The notes under the pieces are model-generated. The model was not told where the DNA came from. It worked only from the letters and a program-made list of their open reading frames with translations, and searched no databases. The position numbers were made by a program, and so were the translations under genes. This document shows positions 8,719-17,064 of a stretch of DNA of 60,306 bases, in pieces (the stretch's first letter is position 1; every line of letters begins with the position of its first letter). Source of the DNA: Ferruginivarius sediminum (GTDB lineage: Bacteria > Pseudomonadota > Alphaproteobacteria > Kiloniellales > Rhodovibrionaceae); the NCBI RefSeq assembly GCF_003344765.1, contig NZ_QPMH01000022.1, positions 1 through 60,306 on the forward strand, written 5' to 3'.

Positions 8719-9266
8719 GCCCAGCCCCCCGTCTCGGAACGTTCCTCCGCCAATTCGCTGGGATCGTGCGCACCGAAGGGCATGTCGCGGCCCAGTACGA
8801 TTGCGACGATATCGGCGACGTATTGCAGGCTCATCAGGCCCATGCCGATCGGCACCGAGGCATAGGGAACCCAAAGCGGCGGCGCCCAAACGGTCTCCGC
8901 GCGCCAGTCATTCACCCAGGCCTCATGCCAGAAGGTGAAGCCGTAGACGGCGATGAAGGCGCAGAACGCAAGCGACGCGCCCGAGGCAAAGAGTGCCAGA
9001 AAGAACCTTCCCCTCTCGCCGAGGTAGTGCGGCAACAGGTCGACGTTCACATGACCGCGCTTCAACAGAACGTAGGGCGAGCCGATGAAGGTCGCGGCGA
9101 TCACGCTGAACGTCACGAACTCGTGCTGCCAGATGGCAGATTGATTGAGCACATAGCGAACAAACACGAGATGGCAGACCGCCAGCACGGCAGCCAGCAA
9201 TAGCGCCGCCGAGATTACGCCGCAGACGCGCGAAATTCGCCAGACGAAGGTGACGAAGGCATCCAT
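8715..9266 (-). CDS. TRAP transporter small permease (DctQ), malonate locus
   Basis: A 183-residue four-helix DctQ-type subunit: hydrophobic segments near residues 12-35, 47-67, 87-110 and 125-150, with the family RYVLNQSAIWQHEF motif after helix 1. It partners the downstream DctM (4 nt overlap) and the upstream periplasmic binding protein. The 126 nt before it include the end of the SBP operon segment. Family assignment is firm; the substrate comes only from context. Confidence 0.9.
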   Translation of the reverse strand: MDAFVTFVWRISRVCGVISAALLLAAVLAVCHLVFVRYVLNQSAIWQHEFVTFSVIAATFIGSPYVLLKRGHVNVDLLPHYLGERGRFFLALFASGASLAFCAFIAVYGFTFWHEAWVNDWRAETVWAPPLWVPYASVPIGMGLMSLQYVADIVAIVLGRDMPFGAHDPSELAEERSETGGWA

Positions 9267-9392
9267 GAAGGCTCCCCCTTATGCCAACAGCACGCCCGGC
9301 GAACCGGGGTACGAAAGGCACGAACGGCGGCTGCCGTTGTCCCATGGGAAGCGGCAGCCGCCGCCGCGGCGTCCAAAGAAACCGCTATGCCG

Positions 9393-10385
9393 TCAGTCGA
9401 CGGACAACGCCATGTCGATCAGCTCCTCGCCGCCTTCGACCTTTTCCTCGAATTGCTTGTAGGAGGATTCCTTCGCAACATCGAGCCAGGCGTCATACTG
9501 CTCCTTGCTCATGTTCACGATCTTGACGCCGGCCTCCTTGTAGGTATCGACCAGTGTCTGATCGAGGCCCTTGGCCTTCTCGAAGAAAAACTCCTCGGCC
9601 GCCTGCCCGGCCGCCATCAGCGCGTCCTGCTGATCCTCGTCCAGACGGTCGAAGCTGCGCTTGGACATCAGGATCGGCTCGTACATGAACCACAGCGCGA
9701 AGTCGCCCGGCGGCGTCAGGCACGACGACTGCTCGTAGATGCGATAGCTCACCAGGCTGCCGGAGGAGGTGTTCGCGCCGTCCAGAACGCCGGTCTGCAT
9801 GGCGGAGTAGATCTCCGAACTGGGCATGGAGTTGATGGAGGCGCCCGCCTCGGCCAGCATCTGCTCGAATGCGGGTCCCGCCGCACGCATCACCTTGCCC
9901 TGCACGCTATCGGGCGTGTCGACGCAGAAATCCTTGCCGACGAAGCCGCCGGCGAGCCACGCGTCGGAAAGCACGACGACTCCGGAATCATTAATGATCT
10001 TCTTGATCTCGTCCATGAAGGCGGAGTCGTTCAGCCGCTTGGCATGGTCGTGGTTCTTCACCAGCCCCGGCATCAGCGTCGCCGAGAACTGCGGATGACG
10101 GCCCGAGGCGTAGTCCAGCGGAAAAGCGGAGATGTCGAGTTGACCCTTCACCATCGCGTCCCACTGCTGTTTCGGCTTGAACAGCGAGCCGCTGGGATAG
10201 ACGCGGATGTCCATGCCGACATCAGCCTTCTCGATCTCGGTCTTGATGATCTCGACCATCTTGCCGCGCACGTCGTCCTTCGGCCATTGGTGCGAGGCCT
10301 TCAGGGTTTGCGCGGCCGCCGGGCCGGCGAGAGCGATCGCCGCGCCGGCGACAGCAGCGCTCAGCAGGAGTCGTGTGGATTTCAT
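9393..10385 (-). CDS. TRAP transporter substrate-binding protein (DctP), malonate locus
   Basis: A 330-residue periplasmic DctP-family protein. The N-terminus MKSTRLLLSAAVAGAAIALA ends at PAAAQ, a classical Sec signal peptide with cleavage after about residue 25. A strong SD (GGGAGG) precedes ATG at 10385. The family arginine/SBP region (KVMRAAGPAFEQML, then SSEIYSAMQTGVLDGANTS) is present. It is first in the dctPQM-matA operon and divergent from matB, so malonate is the most economical ligand. It is not a MadLM or MatC-type carrier. Confidence 0.9.
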   Translation of the reverse strand: MKSTRLLLSAAVAGAAIALAGPAAAQTLKASHQWPKDDVRGKMVEIIKTEIEKADVGMDIRVYPSGSLFKPKQQWDAMVKGQLDISAFPLDYASGRHPQFSATLMPGLVKNHDHAKRLNDSAFMDEIKKIINDSGVVVLSDAWLAGGFVGKDFCVDTPDSVQGKVMRAAGPAFEQMLAEAGASINSMPSSEIYSAMQTGVLDGANTSSGSLVSYRIYEQSSCLTPPGDFALWFMYEPILMSKRSFDRLDEDQQDALMAAGQAAEEFFFEKAKGLDQTLVDTYKEAGVKIVNMSKEQYDAWLDVAKESSYKQFEEKVEGGEELIDMALSVD

Positions 10386-10424
10386 AAGGTTGACCTCCCT
10401 AATGTGACGGTTTGCCGTCCTTGC

Positions 10425-10440
10425 GGCATTCAATGATGCC
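10425..10440. promoter_or_regulatory. Inverted repeat GGCAT-N6-ATGCC in the malonate divergent promoter
   Basis: Perfect 5-bp arms at 10425-10429 and 10436-10440 separated by 6 nt, 40 nt upstream of the dctP start and between the two divergent malonate transcripts. Spacing and position suit a dimeric regulator, but no regulator gene is in the locus, so the cognate protein is unknown. Confidence 0.35.
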
Positions 10441-10495
10441 AATGTGTGAGTAACGGTAACGGGCGTTCCCGGGGTCGACAAGCCGACGCGGTTAT

Positions 10496-10524
10496 TTGCC
10501 TCGCTGCCTCGGCTTGGCTATACC
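10496..10524 (+). promoter_or_regulatory. Putative sigma70-type promoter for matB
   Basis: TTGCCT at 10496-10501 and TATACC at 10519-10524 with an exact 17-nt spacer, ending 44 nt before the matB start. Only sequence resemblance supports it. Confidence 0.35.
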
Positions 10525-10567
10525 CGCGCATAGGATTTTTCCGAAAACCCAGCCAGGGACAGGACGG

Positions 10568-12100
10568 ATGGCAGCGATGAGCGACAATCTCTACGAGATC
10601 TTCGAAGCCCGTTTCGCGAAGGCCGGCGACCAGGCCGCCATCGAGTTGGCCGACGGCACGACCTGGAGCTATCGCGATCTCGAAGCAGAGGTGGGCCGTA
10701 TCGCGCGGCTGTTGCTCGATCTGGGCGTGGCGCCTGGCGACCGGGTCGCCGTGCAGGTGGAGAAGTCGCCGCGCGCCCTGTTCGCCTACCTCGCCTGCTT
10801 CAAGGCCGGGGCGATCTATCTGCCGCTGAATACCGCCTACAAGGGCGGCGAGATCGAATACTTCCTGGGCGATGCGGAACCGCGCGTCTTCGTCTGCGAT
10901 CCGTCGCGCCTGGACGAGTTGAAACCCATCGCCGACAAGACCGGCGTGGCCCATGTCCTGACCCTCGACGCCACCGGCGGCGGGAGTCTGGCAGAGCATA
11001 GCACTAATCTCGACTCGGGCACGCCAACCGTTCCGCGCGAGGCGGACGACATCGCCGCGATCTGCTACACCTCCGGGACGACGGGACGCTCCAAGGGGGC
11101 GATGCTGAGCCATCGCAACCTTTCGTCGAACGCCCGGACATTGCACGAGATCTGGGGCTTCCAGCCCGGCGACGTGCTGCTCCACGCGCTGCCGCTGTTC
11201 CACGTGCACGGCCTGTTCGTCGCGTCCAACACGGCGCTTCTCAACGCCTCGAAGATGATTTTCCTGCCGAAGTTCGACGCCGACGAGGTGATCCGCCTGC
11301 TGCCCAAGGCCACGGTGATGATGGGCGTGCCGACCTTCTACGTCCGCCTCCTGGAGCGCGAGGCGTTCACGCGGGAGGTCGTAGGCAACATGCGGCTCTT
11401 CGTCGCGGGCTCTGCCCCGCTGCACCCCGACACCTTCGCCGAGTTCGAGCGGCGGACCGGGCACCGCATCCTTGAACGCTACGGCATGACGGAAGCCGGC
11501 ATGATCACATCGAACCCCCTGGACGGCGAACGCCGGCCGGGAACCGTTGGCTTCCCGCTGCCCGGCGTGGAGGCGCGGGTCTGCGACGAGGACGGCAAGG
11601 TTCTCGAAAATGGCGAGGTCGGCGTCTTGGAGATCAAGGGGCCGAACCTGTTCAAGGGCTACTGGCGCAAACCCGACAAGACGGCGGAGGAGTTCCGCGA
11701 CGACGGCTTCTTCATCACCGGCGACAACGCGCTGATCGACAATCGGGGCTATGTCCACATCGTCGGCCGCGCCAAGGACCTGATCATTTCGGGCGGCTAC
11801 AACGTCTATCCAAAGGAGGTCGAGATCGTCATCGACGACCTGCCGGGCGTGAAGGAATCCGCGGTCTACGGCGTGCCGCACCCCGACTTCGGTGAAGCCG
11901 TGACCGCTACGGTGGTACCGGAAGGCGCCGATGCGCCGGACGAACAGACGGTCATTCAGGCCGTGAAAAAGCAGCTTGCCAACTATAAGGTGCCCAAGCG
12001 TGTGTTCTTTGCCGAAAGCCTGCCCCGGAATACGATGGGCAAAGTGCAAAAGAACCAGCTGCGCGACGAGCACAAGACCATCTTTACAAGCGCGGCGTAA
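10568..12100 (+). CDS. matB: Malonyl-CoA synthetase
   Basis: A 510-residue ANL-superfamily ligase that activates malonate with ATP and CoA. Motifs: P-loop-like CYTSGTTGRSKGA (about residues 165-177), ERYGMTEAGM, the hinge-region GRAKDLIISGGYNVYP, and a C-terminal NTMGKVQKNQL carrying the catalytic lysine. The length and the RYGMTEAGM-SNPL pattern fit MatB rather than long-chain ligases. Two in-frame starts exist, ATG 10568 and ATG 10577; the first has AGGGACAGG upstream. Divergent from the TRAP-matA operon: together import, activation and decarboxylation give acetyl-CoA from malonate. Confidence 0.92.
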   Translation: MAAMSDNLYEIFEARFAKAGDQAAIELADGTTWSYRDLEAEVGRIARLLLDLGVAPGDRVAVQVEKSPRALFAYLACFKAGAIYLPLNTAYKGGEIEYFLGDAEPRVFVCDPSRLDELKPIADKTGVAHVLTLDATGGGSLAEHSTNLDSGTPTVPREADDIAAICYTSGTTGRSKGAMLSHRNLSSNARTLHEIWGFQPGDVLLHALPLFHVHGLFVASNTALLNASKMIFLPKFDADEVIRLLPKATVMMGVPTFYVRLLEREAFTREVVGNMRLFVAGSAPLHPDTFAEFERRTGHRILERYGMTEAGMITSNPLDGERRPGTVGFPLPGVEARVCDEDGKVLENGEVGVLEIKGPNLFKGYWRKPDKTAEEFRDDGFFITGDNALIDNRGYVHIVGRAKDLIISGGYNVYPKEVEIVIDDLPGVKESAVYGVPHPDFGEAVTATVVPEGADAPDEQTVIQAVKKQLANYKVPKRVFFAESLPRNTMGKVQKNQLRDEHKTIFTSAA

Positions 12101-12146
12101 CCACAGCCGGCGCTTTACAAGAACCCGGGGAGGAGACCCAGACGTC

Positions 12147-13640
12147 ATGCCGCAGATTCAGCCCACCACGGACCCCCACGCCCTGGCCCGCGAGCTGTCG
12201 GGTAAGCACCTGATCGACGGCAGTCTGGTCCCGGCGAAATCCGGCAAGACCTTCGCGGTGATCTATCCTGCCACGCAGGAAGTGGTCGGCGAGGCGGCGC
12301 TCGGCGATGCCGACGACGTCGCCGCTGCCGTGGAGGCGGCGAAGCGGGCGCAGCCGGCCTGGGCACGGCGTTCGGCGCGCGAGCGCGGTAAGCTGGTGGC
12401 GGAATGCGGCCGCGCGCTACAGGCGCATGCGGAGGAGCTGGGCCGGCTGATGGCGCTGGAAAGCGGCAAGGCGCTGCGCACCGAAAGCCGTGTAGAGGCG
12501 AGCGTGGTGGCCGACGCATTCACCTTTTACGGGGGCCTGGGCAGCGAGCTGAAGGGCGAATCGGTCCCGTTCTCTCCCGACATGATGACGGTGACGACCC
12601 GTGAGCCGATCGGCGTCGTCGGTGCGATCATTCCGTGGAACGTGCCGATGATGTTGATGGCCTTCAAGATCGCGCCCGCGCTCGTGGCCGGCAACACGGT
12701 CGTCGTGAAGTCGGCGGAAGAGGCCCCCTTTGCCGTCCTGCGCATCTGCCAGATCCTGAACCAGGTGCTGCCTGAGGGGACGTTCAACATGCTCTCCGGC
12801 TTCGGCCCCGAGTGCGGCGCCCCGCTGGTGCAGCATCCCGACGTCGGCAAGGTCAGCTTCACCGGCTCGGTCGAGACGGGCAAGGCGATCTACGCCATGG
12901 CCTCGGAGAAGCTGATTCCGGTGACGCTGGAGCTTGGCGGCAAGTCCCCGATGATCGTCATGGACGATGCCGATCTGGAGCGCGCGGTCCAGGGCGCCAT
13001 CACCGGCATGCGCTTCAGTCGGCAGGGGCAGAGCTGCACCGCCTCCTCGCGCATCTACGTGCAGGACAAGCTGCATGACCGCTTCCTGGATGCGCTTGTG
13101 GAGCGCGTGAACAAGATGAAGATGGGCGATCCGCTGGCGGAGGAAACCGACATCGGCTCCATCGTCAGCCAGCAGCAGTATGACCGCGTGAACTCATACA
13201 TCCAGATCGGCCGCGGCGAGGCTGGGGCCGAGGCCCATGTCTGCTCGGAGCTGCCTGAAGACCCGCGCCTCGCAAAGGGCTTCTTCGTGCAACCGGTGGT
13301 CTTCACCGGCCTGTCGGACGACAGCCGCCTGACGACGGAAGAGATCTTCGGCCCCGTCGCCTGCATGTACCGCTTCGACGATTACGAGGAAGTCATCCAG
13401 CGCGCCAACGCCAGCGAATATGGCCTTGCCGCCACTATCTGGACGACGGACCTGAAGACCGCGCTGGACGCCACCCGGCGACTGGAGGCCGGCTTCGTGC
13501 AGGTGAACCAGAACCTGGTCGTGCAGCCCGGCCTGTCCTACGGCGGCATCAAGAAGTCGGGTCTCGGCCGTGAAGCCTCGCTGGAGGCTATGCTGGAGCA
13601 CTTTACGCACAAGAAGACAGTCATCATGAATATGACGTGA
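12147..13640 (+). CDS. NAD(P)-dependent aldehyde dehydrogenase
   Basis: A 497-residue ALDH-superfamily protein. Rossmann-domain segments GAIIPWNVPMM and GNTVVVKSAEEAP, the FTGSVETGK loop, general-base Glu262 in VTLELGGKSP, nucleophile Cys297 in GQSCTASSR, and TEEIFGPV are all present, so it should be catalytically competent. A GGAGGAG ribosome site precedes ATG at 12147, 46 nt after matB, in the same direction. Context suggests oxidation of an aldehyde leading into the malonate route, for example malonate semialdehyde, but the CoA-acylating MMSDH hallmarks are not obvious. Substrate remains inference. Confidence 0.85.
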   Translation: MPQIQPTTDPHALARELSGKHLIDGSLVPAKSGKTFAVIYPATQEVVGEAALGDADDVAAAVEAAKRAQPAWARRSARERGKLVAECGRALQAHAEELGRLMALESGKALRTESRVEASVVADAFTFYGGLGSELKGESVPFSPDMMTVTTREPIGVVGAIIPWNVPMMLMAFKIAPALVAGNTVVVKSAEEAPFAVLRICQILNQVLPEGTFNMLSGFGPECGAPLVQHPDVGKVSFTGSVETGKAIYAMASEKLIPVTLELGGKSPMIVMDDADLERAVQGAITGMRFSRQGQSCTASSRIYVQDKLHDRFLDALVERVNKMKMGDPLAEETDIGSIVSQQQYDRVNSYIQIGRGEAGAEAHVCSELPEDPRLAKGFFVQPVVFTGLSDDSRLTTEEIFGPVACMYRFDDYEEVIQRANASEYGLAATIWTTDLKTALDATRRLEAGFVQVNQNLVVQPGLSYGGIKKSGLGREASLEAMLEHFTHKKTVIMNMT

Positions 13641-13671
13641 TCGCCCCCACGTTCACGCCGAACCGTCGGAT

Positions 13672-13708
13672 GCGCCGGCCCTGTATCGACTCCGATCCGG
13701 GCCGGCGC
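13672..13708. terminator. Bidirectional terminator-like hairpin
   Basis: Perfect 10-bp GC-only arms, GCGCCGGCCC (13672-13681) and GGGCCGGCGC (13699-13708), with a 17-nt loop, placed between convergent genes. No T-tract follows on either strand, so it is a stable hairpin that could act as a terminator or mRNA 3' end rather than a textbook rho-independent terminator. Confidence 0.55.
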
Positions 13709-13716
13709 GCAAATCC

Positions 13717-14454
13717 CTAGAAGCCGTATCTGTCGATGATCTCGGCGTAGATTCCCTTCTCGCGAATGGCTTTCAGCCCTGCGTCAAAGTCGTCGCGCAG
13801 CTTTTCCGCATTTTCGTTGACCTTGGGAAACATCATGTGCAGCCGCCCGATCTTCAGCGGCGGCTCGATGAACGTCACCTCGGACAGATCGGCGCCTTCG
13901 ATCCTGGCCGCCTCGTAGCGGAAGATACTCCGCGCCACCGCGACGATGTCGACGCGCCCGGCAAAGAACTTGCGCACGTTGATGGTCTGATTGTTCGCCG
14001 GATCCTTTTGCAGGTAATCCGCGTTCTCGAACTTCTCCCCGTACGCCCAGCCCGCGTTGTAGCCGATCAGATAAGGCTTCAAGTCCTCCAGGGGGGTGAA
14101 GCGCGACAGGCCCAGATCCTTATGGGCCATCAAGCCGACTTCGATTGAGTAGAACGGCTTGCTGAAATAGAAATCGCGCTCGCGATCCGCCGCCCAATAA
14201 GCCGCATGCACGGCGTCATAGGCGCCAGCGCGCCCTTTCGCCAGGGCCCGCCGCCAAGGCTGGAATTTCACCTCGAATTCGTGCCCACGCTCAGCGAAGG
14301 CCGCGCGCGCGAGGGCGGTGATGACACCGCCGCCTTCGAGCGAGTCTCCGTAGTAAGGGGTAAAGTTCACGGTCGTCGCGCGAACGATGTCCGCCCGGGC
14401 GTTGACCGCCGCCATGACGGCCGCAAAAGCCAGCACGGCAAGAGCCAGTCGCAT
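13717..14454 (-). CDS. Periplasmic amino-acid-type solute-binding protein (SBP_bac_3), orphan
   Basis: A 245-residue protein with a Sec signal peptide (MRLALAVLAFAAVMAAV, cleavage near NARA) and a two-lobed family-3 SBP fold. It has a FTPYYGDSLEGGGVITALARAAF segment, FQPWRRALAKGRAGAYDAVHA and a late GLKAIREKGIYAEII. The strong SD GGAGGGG precedes ATG at 14454. The short length and FSKPFYS pattern fit the ABC amino-acid-binding/PqqG-like group used either by importers or by sensory partners. No permease or ATPase is adjacent, so its partner is unknown. Confidence 0.8.
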   Translation of the reverse strand: MRLALAVLAFAAVMAAVNARADIVRATTVNFTPYYGDSLEGGGVITALARAAFAERGHEFEVKFQPWRRALAKGRAGAYDAVHAAYWAADRERDFYFSKPFYSIEVGLMAHKDLGLSRFTPLEDLKPYLIGYNAGWAYGEKFENADYLQKDPANNQTINVRKFFAGRVDIVAVARSIFRYEAARIEGADLSEVTFIEPPLKIGRLHMMFPKVNENAEKLRDDFDAGLKAIREKGIYAEIIDRYGF

Positions 14455-14572
14455 AGCATTCCCCTCCGGCGTGATTCACCCGATGACACCACCCGTCTAA
14501 CGAGAGAACTGATCGAGAATAGCTCCGCTCCATTAACAAAAACTTATCGAAAGGTTAACCCGATTTCCTTGC

Positions 14573-14593
14573 GAGGTTCAGGGCAGTAACCTC
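14573..14593. repeat. Inverted repeat GAGGTT-N9-AACCTC upstream of the Ntn hydrolase gene
   Basis: Perfect 6-bp arms (14573-14578, 14588-14593) 35 nt before the start of the penicillin-acylase-family gene. A nearby 8-bp palindrome GGTTAACC sits at 14553-14560. Either may be an operator in this divergent region; no regulator gene is adjacent. Confidence 0.3.
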
Positions 14594-14627
14594 TTGCACG
14601 GTCGGGAAAACCCGCCATCTTGACGTC

Positions 14628-17018
14628 ATGAAACGAGCTTTCCGTTGGCTGCTGGGCGCCGTCGTCGCCATTGTCATGCTTGCCGCCGTCGGCTTGGCGG
14701 GTGGCTACGGCTACCTGCACGGCTCACTGCCTAAGACGGATGGCGAAATACGCCTCCGTGCGCTGGAACAGCCGGTCGAGGTGGTGCGCGACGGCAACGG
14801 CATTCCGACCATAAAGGCCGGAAGCCTGTACGACGCCTATACGGCGCTTGGCTTCCTCCATGCCCAGGACCGACTTTGGCAGATGGACTTCATGCGCCGC
14901 ACCGCCGCCGGCCGCCTCTCGGAGGTGGTCGGCGAAGGCACACTCGGCATCGACCGCTTCATGCGGGTGATGGGCTTTGGCCGGCTGGCCGAGGAACAGC
15001 TTCAGCACATCGCGCCCGGCACGCGCGGGGCGCTGGAGGCCTACTCGGCAGGCGTGAACGCCTTCATCGACAGCGACCCTACCCTGCCCCTCGAATTCCA
15101 GATCCTGGGCTACGAGCCCGAACCATGGACGGCGGCGGACAGCCTGTCCTGGGTGCGGCTGATGGCAATGCAGCTTTCCGGCAACTGGCGCCAGGAGATC
15201 GTGCGCGCCCGAATGGAAGAAAAGCTGGACACTCGGCAGCTTGCCTTCCTCTTTCCCGACTATCCAGCGGATGCGCCGACCACTGTGGAAGAAGGCCGCG
15301 CTGCCCTTCATAGCCTGCCGCTTGGCGAACTGGCATCGCTTCTGCCATATGAGCTGCAACCGAAGTCCGCATCCAACGCCTGGATCGTGTCGGGCCAGCG
15401 AACGGTGGGCGGTAAGCCGATCCTGGCGAACGACCCGCATCTCGGCTTGCAGGCGCCGGGCTACTGGTATCTGGCGCGCGTCGAGACGCCGGAGCAGACC
15501 CTTGTCGGCGCCACGGCGCCAGGACTGCCGTTCCATATCCTGGGCCGCAACGAACACTTGTCCTGGGGTCTGACGACGACGCACAGCGATACCCAGGATC
15601 TCTTCATCGAGAAGTTGGCGGAGGGCGCGCCCGACAGTTACATCACACCGGACGGCCCTCGTCCTTTCGATACGCGTACCGAGCAAATCGCTGTCGAAGG
15701 CCGCGAGACACCGGTCGAGCTGACGGTTCGTGCGACGCGCCACGGGCCTGTCGTCTCCGACAGTATTCCTGCGGCGGGCGGCCTTGCGTCGAGCAATCAC
15801 GTCCTGGCGCTCGCCTGGCCGGCCCTGCGCGCCGATGACCGCACGCCCGACGCAATCGCGGAGATCAACCGGGCCGAGAACGTTCACGAGGCATTGCGGA
15901 CCATGGCCAAGGTCCATAGCCCGCAACAGAATGTCCATCTGGCCGACGATCAGGGTAACATCGCCGTTACGGCGCCGGCACGCGTGCCGGTCCGCGCGAA
16001 GGGCGACGGTTCCCGCCCGGTGCCGGGTTGGAGCGGGGAGTACGACTGGACCGGGTTCCTGCCGTTCGAGGCCCTGCCCCGCGCGATCAATCCGCCCGAC
16101 GGACGCATTGTCAACGCCAACAACAAGGTGGTGCCGGACACCTATCCCCATCTGATCGCAGCCAACTGGCCGCCGCCGTGGCGGGCGGAACGGATCGAGG
16201 CGATGCTCGACGAGGCGCCGGCGCCGCTGGACGTCGACGCCATGACGGCGATGCAGCTCGACGCCCGATCGCCGATGGCGGAGATCCTGCTACCCACGCT
16301 GTTGCGGCACGAGGTGACGAGCCGCCGCGCCACGCAGGCCATGAAAGTCCTGCGCGGCTGGGACGGCCATATGGACCGTAACGAGGCCGCGCCCCTGATC
16401 TTCGTAGCCTGGATGGATTTCCTCAACCGCGCGCTCTTCGCGGACGAGCTTGGCGGGGCGTTGTTCGGGGAGTTCGCCAGTCCCGACCCTCGCGTTATCA
16501 GGCGCGCCGTCGAGGAAGATACGCAATGGTGCGACGACGTCTCGACACGGGACATTCGCGAAGGCTGTGCGGCGCAGGTCGAACTTGCGCTGGAGGATGC
16601 ACTTGACAGTCTGGAGAAGCGCTTCGGCGACCTTGGGCAGGTAACCTGGGGCGGCGCCCACAACACGCGCCTGCCACACCCCATGCTGTCGCGCATTCCG
16701 GGCCTGAATGGCCTTTTCGGGGCGGAAATCGCCACCGACGGCGGCCAGGAGACCGTCAACCGGGGTGGCAGCCGCTTCAACGGTTCCCGGTCGGGACGCT
16801 ACCGGCACGTTCACGGCGCGGGCCTGCGAGCCGTGCACGATATGGCGGAGGATCCGGGAAGTTCTCTGTTCATGATCGCGGACGGGCAGTCGGGCAATCC
16901 GCTCTCGCCGCACTACGCGAACCTTGCGGAGGATTGGCGCGACGGACGTTACGTAAAATTGGTCGGCGATGTGCAAGACTCCTCGCACCTGCTTCGGCTC
17001 ACTCCCGCGAGCCGTTAA
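14628..17018 (+). CDS. Penicillin acylase-family Ntn hydrolase
   Basis: A 796-residue exported amidase precursor. An N-terminal hydrophobic segment (residues 9-28) directs it to or across the membrane. The alpha-chain region carries GIPTIKA and an ALGFLHAQDRLWQMDF motif. The nucleophile is Ser249 in PKSASNAWIVSG, where autocatalytic cleavage would free the beta chain, followed by GKPILANDPHL. Family length is normal (about 800). Natural members cleave acyl-homoserine lactones, cyclic lipopeptides or beta-lactam side chains; which applies cannot be read here. It stands alone, followed 46 nt later by the threonine ammonia-lyase gene. Confidence 0.88.
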   Translation: MKRAFRWLLGAVVAIVMLAAVGLAGGYGYLHGSLPKTDGEIRLRALEQPVEVVRDGNGIPTIKAGSLYDAYTALGFLHAQDRLWQMDFMRRTAAGRLSEVVGEGTLGIDRFMRVMGFGRLAEEQLQHIAPGTRGALEAYSAGVNAFIDSDPTLPLEFQILGYEPEPWTAADSLSWVRLMAMQLSGNWRQEIVRARMEEKLDTRQLAFLFPDYPADAPTTVEEGRAALHSLPLGELASLLPYELQPKSASNAWIVSGQRTVGGKPILANDPHLGLQAPGYWYLARVETPEQTLVGATAPGLPFHILGRNEHLSWGLTTTHSDTQDLFIEKLAEGAPDSYITPDGPRPFDTRTEQIAVEGRETPVELTVRATRHGPVVSDSIPAAGGLASSNHVLALAWPALRADDRTPDAIAEINRAENVHEALRTMAKVHSPQQNVHLADDQGNIAVTAPARVPVRAKGDGSRPVPGWSGEYDWTGFLPFEALPRAINPPDGRIVNANNKVVPDTYPHLIAANWPPPWRAERIEAMLDEAPAPLDVDAMTAMQLDARSPMAEILLPTLLRHEVTSRRATQAMKVLRGWDGHMDRNEAAPLIFVAWMDFLNRALFADELGGALFGEFASPDPRVIRRAVEEDTQWCDDVSTRDIREGCAAQVELALEDALDSLEKRFGDLGQVTWGGAHNTRLPHPMLSRIPGLNGLFGAEIATDGGQETVNRGGSRFNGSRSGRYRHVHGAGLRAVHDMAEDPGSSLFMIADGQSGNPLSPHYANLAEDWRDGRYVKLVGDVQDSSHLLRLTPASR

Positions 17019-17064
17019 TACGGGTAGAAACGCCGACACGTCCGCGCCCCCAGGGAGAGCCGCC

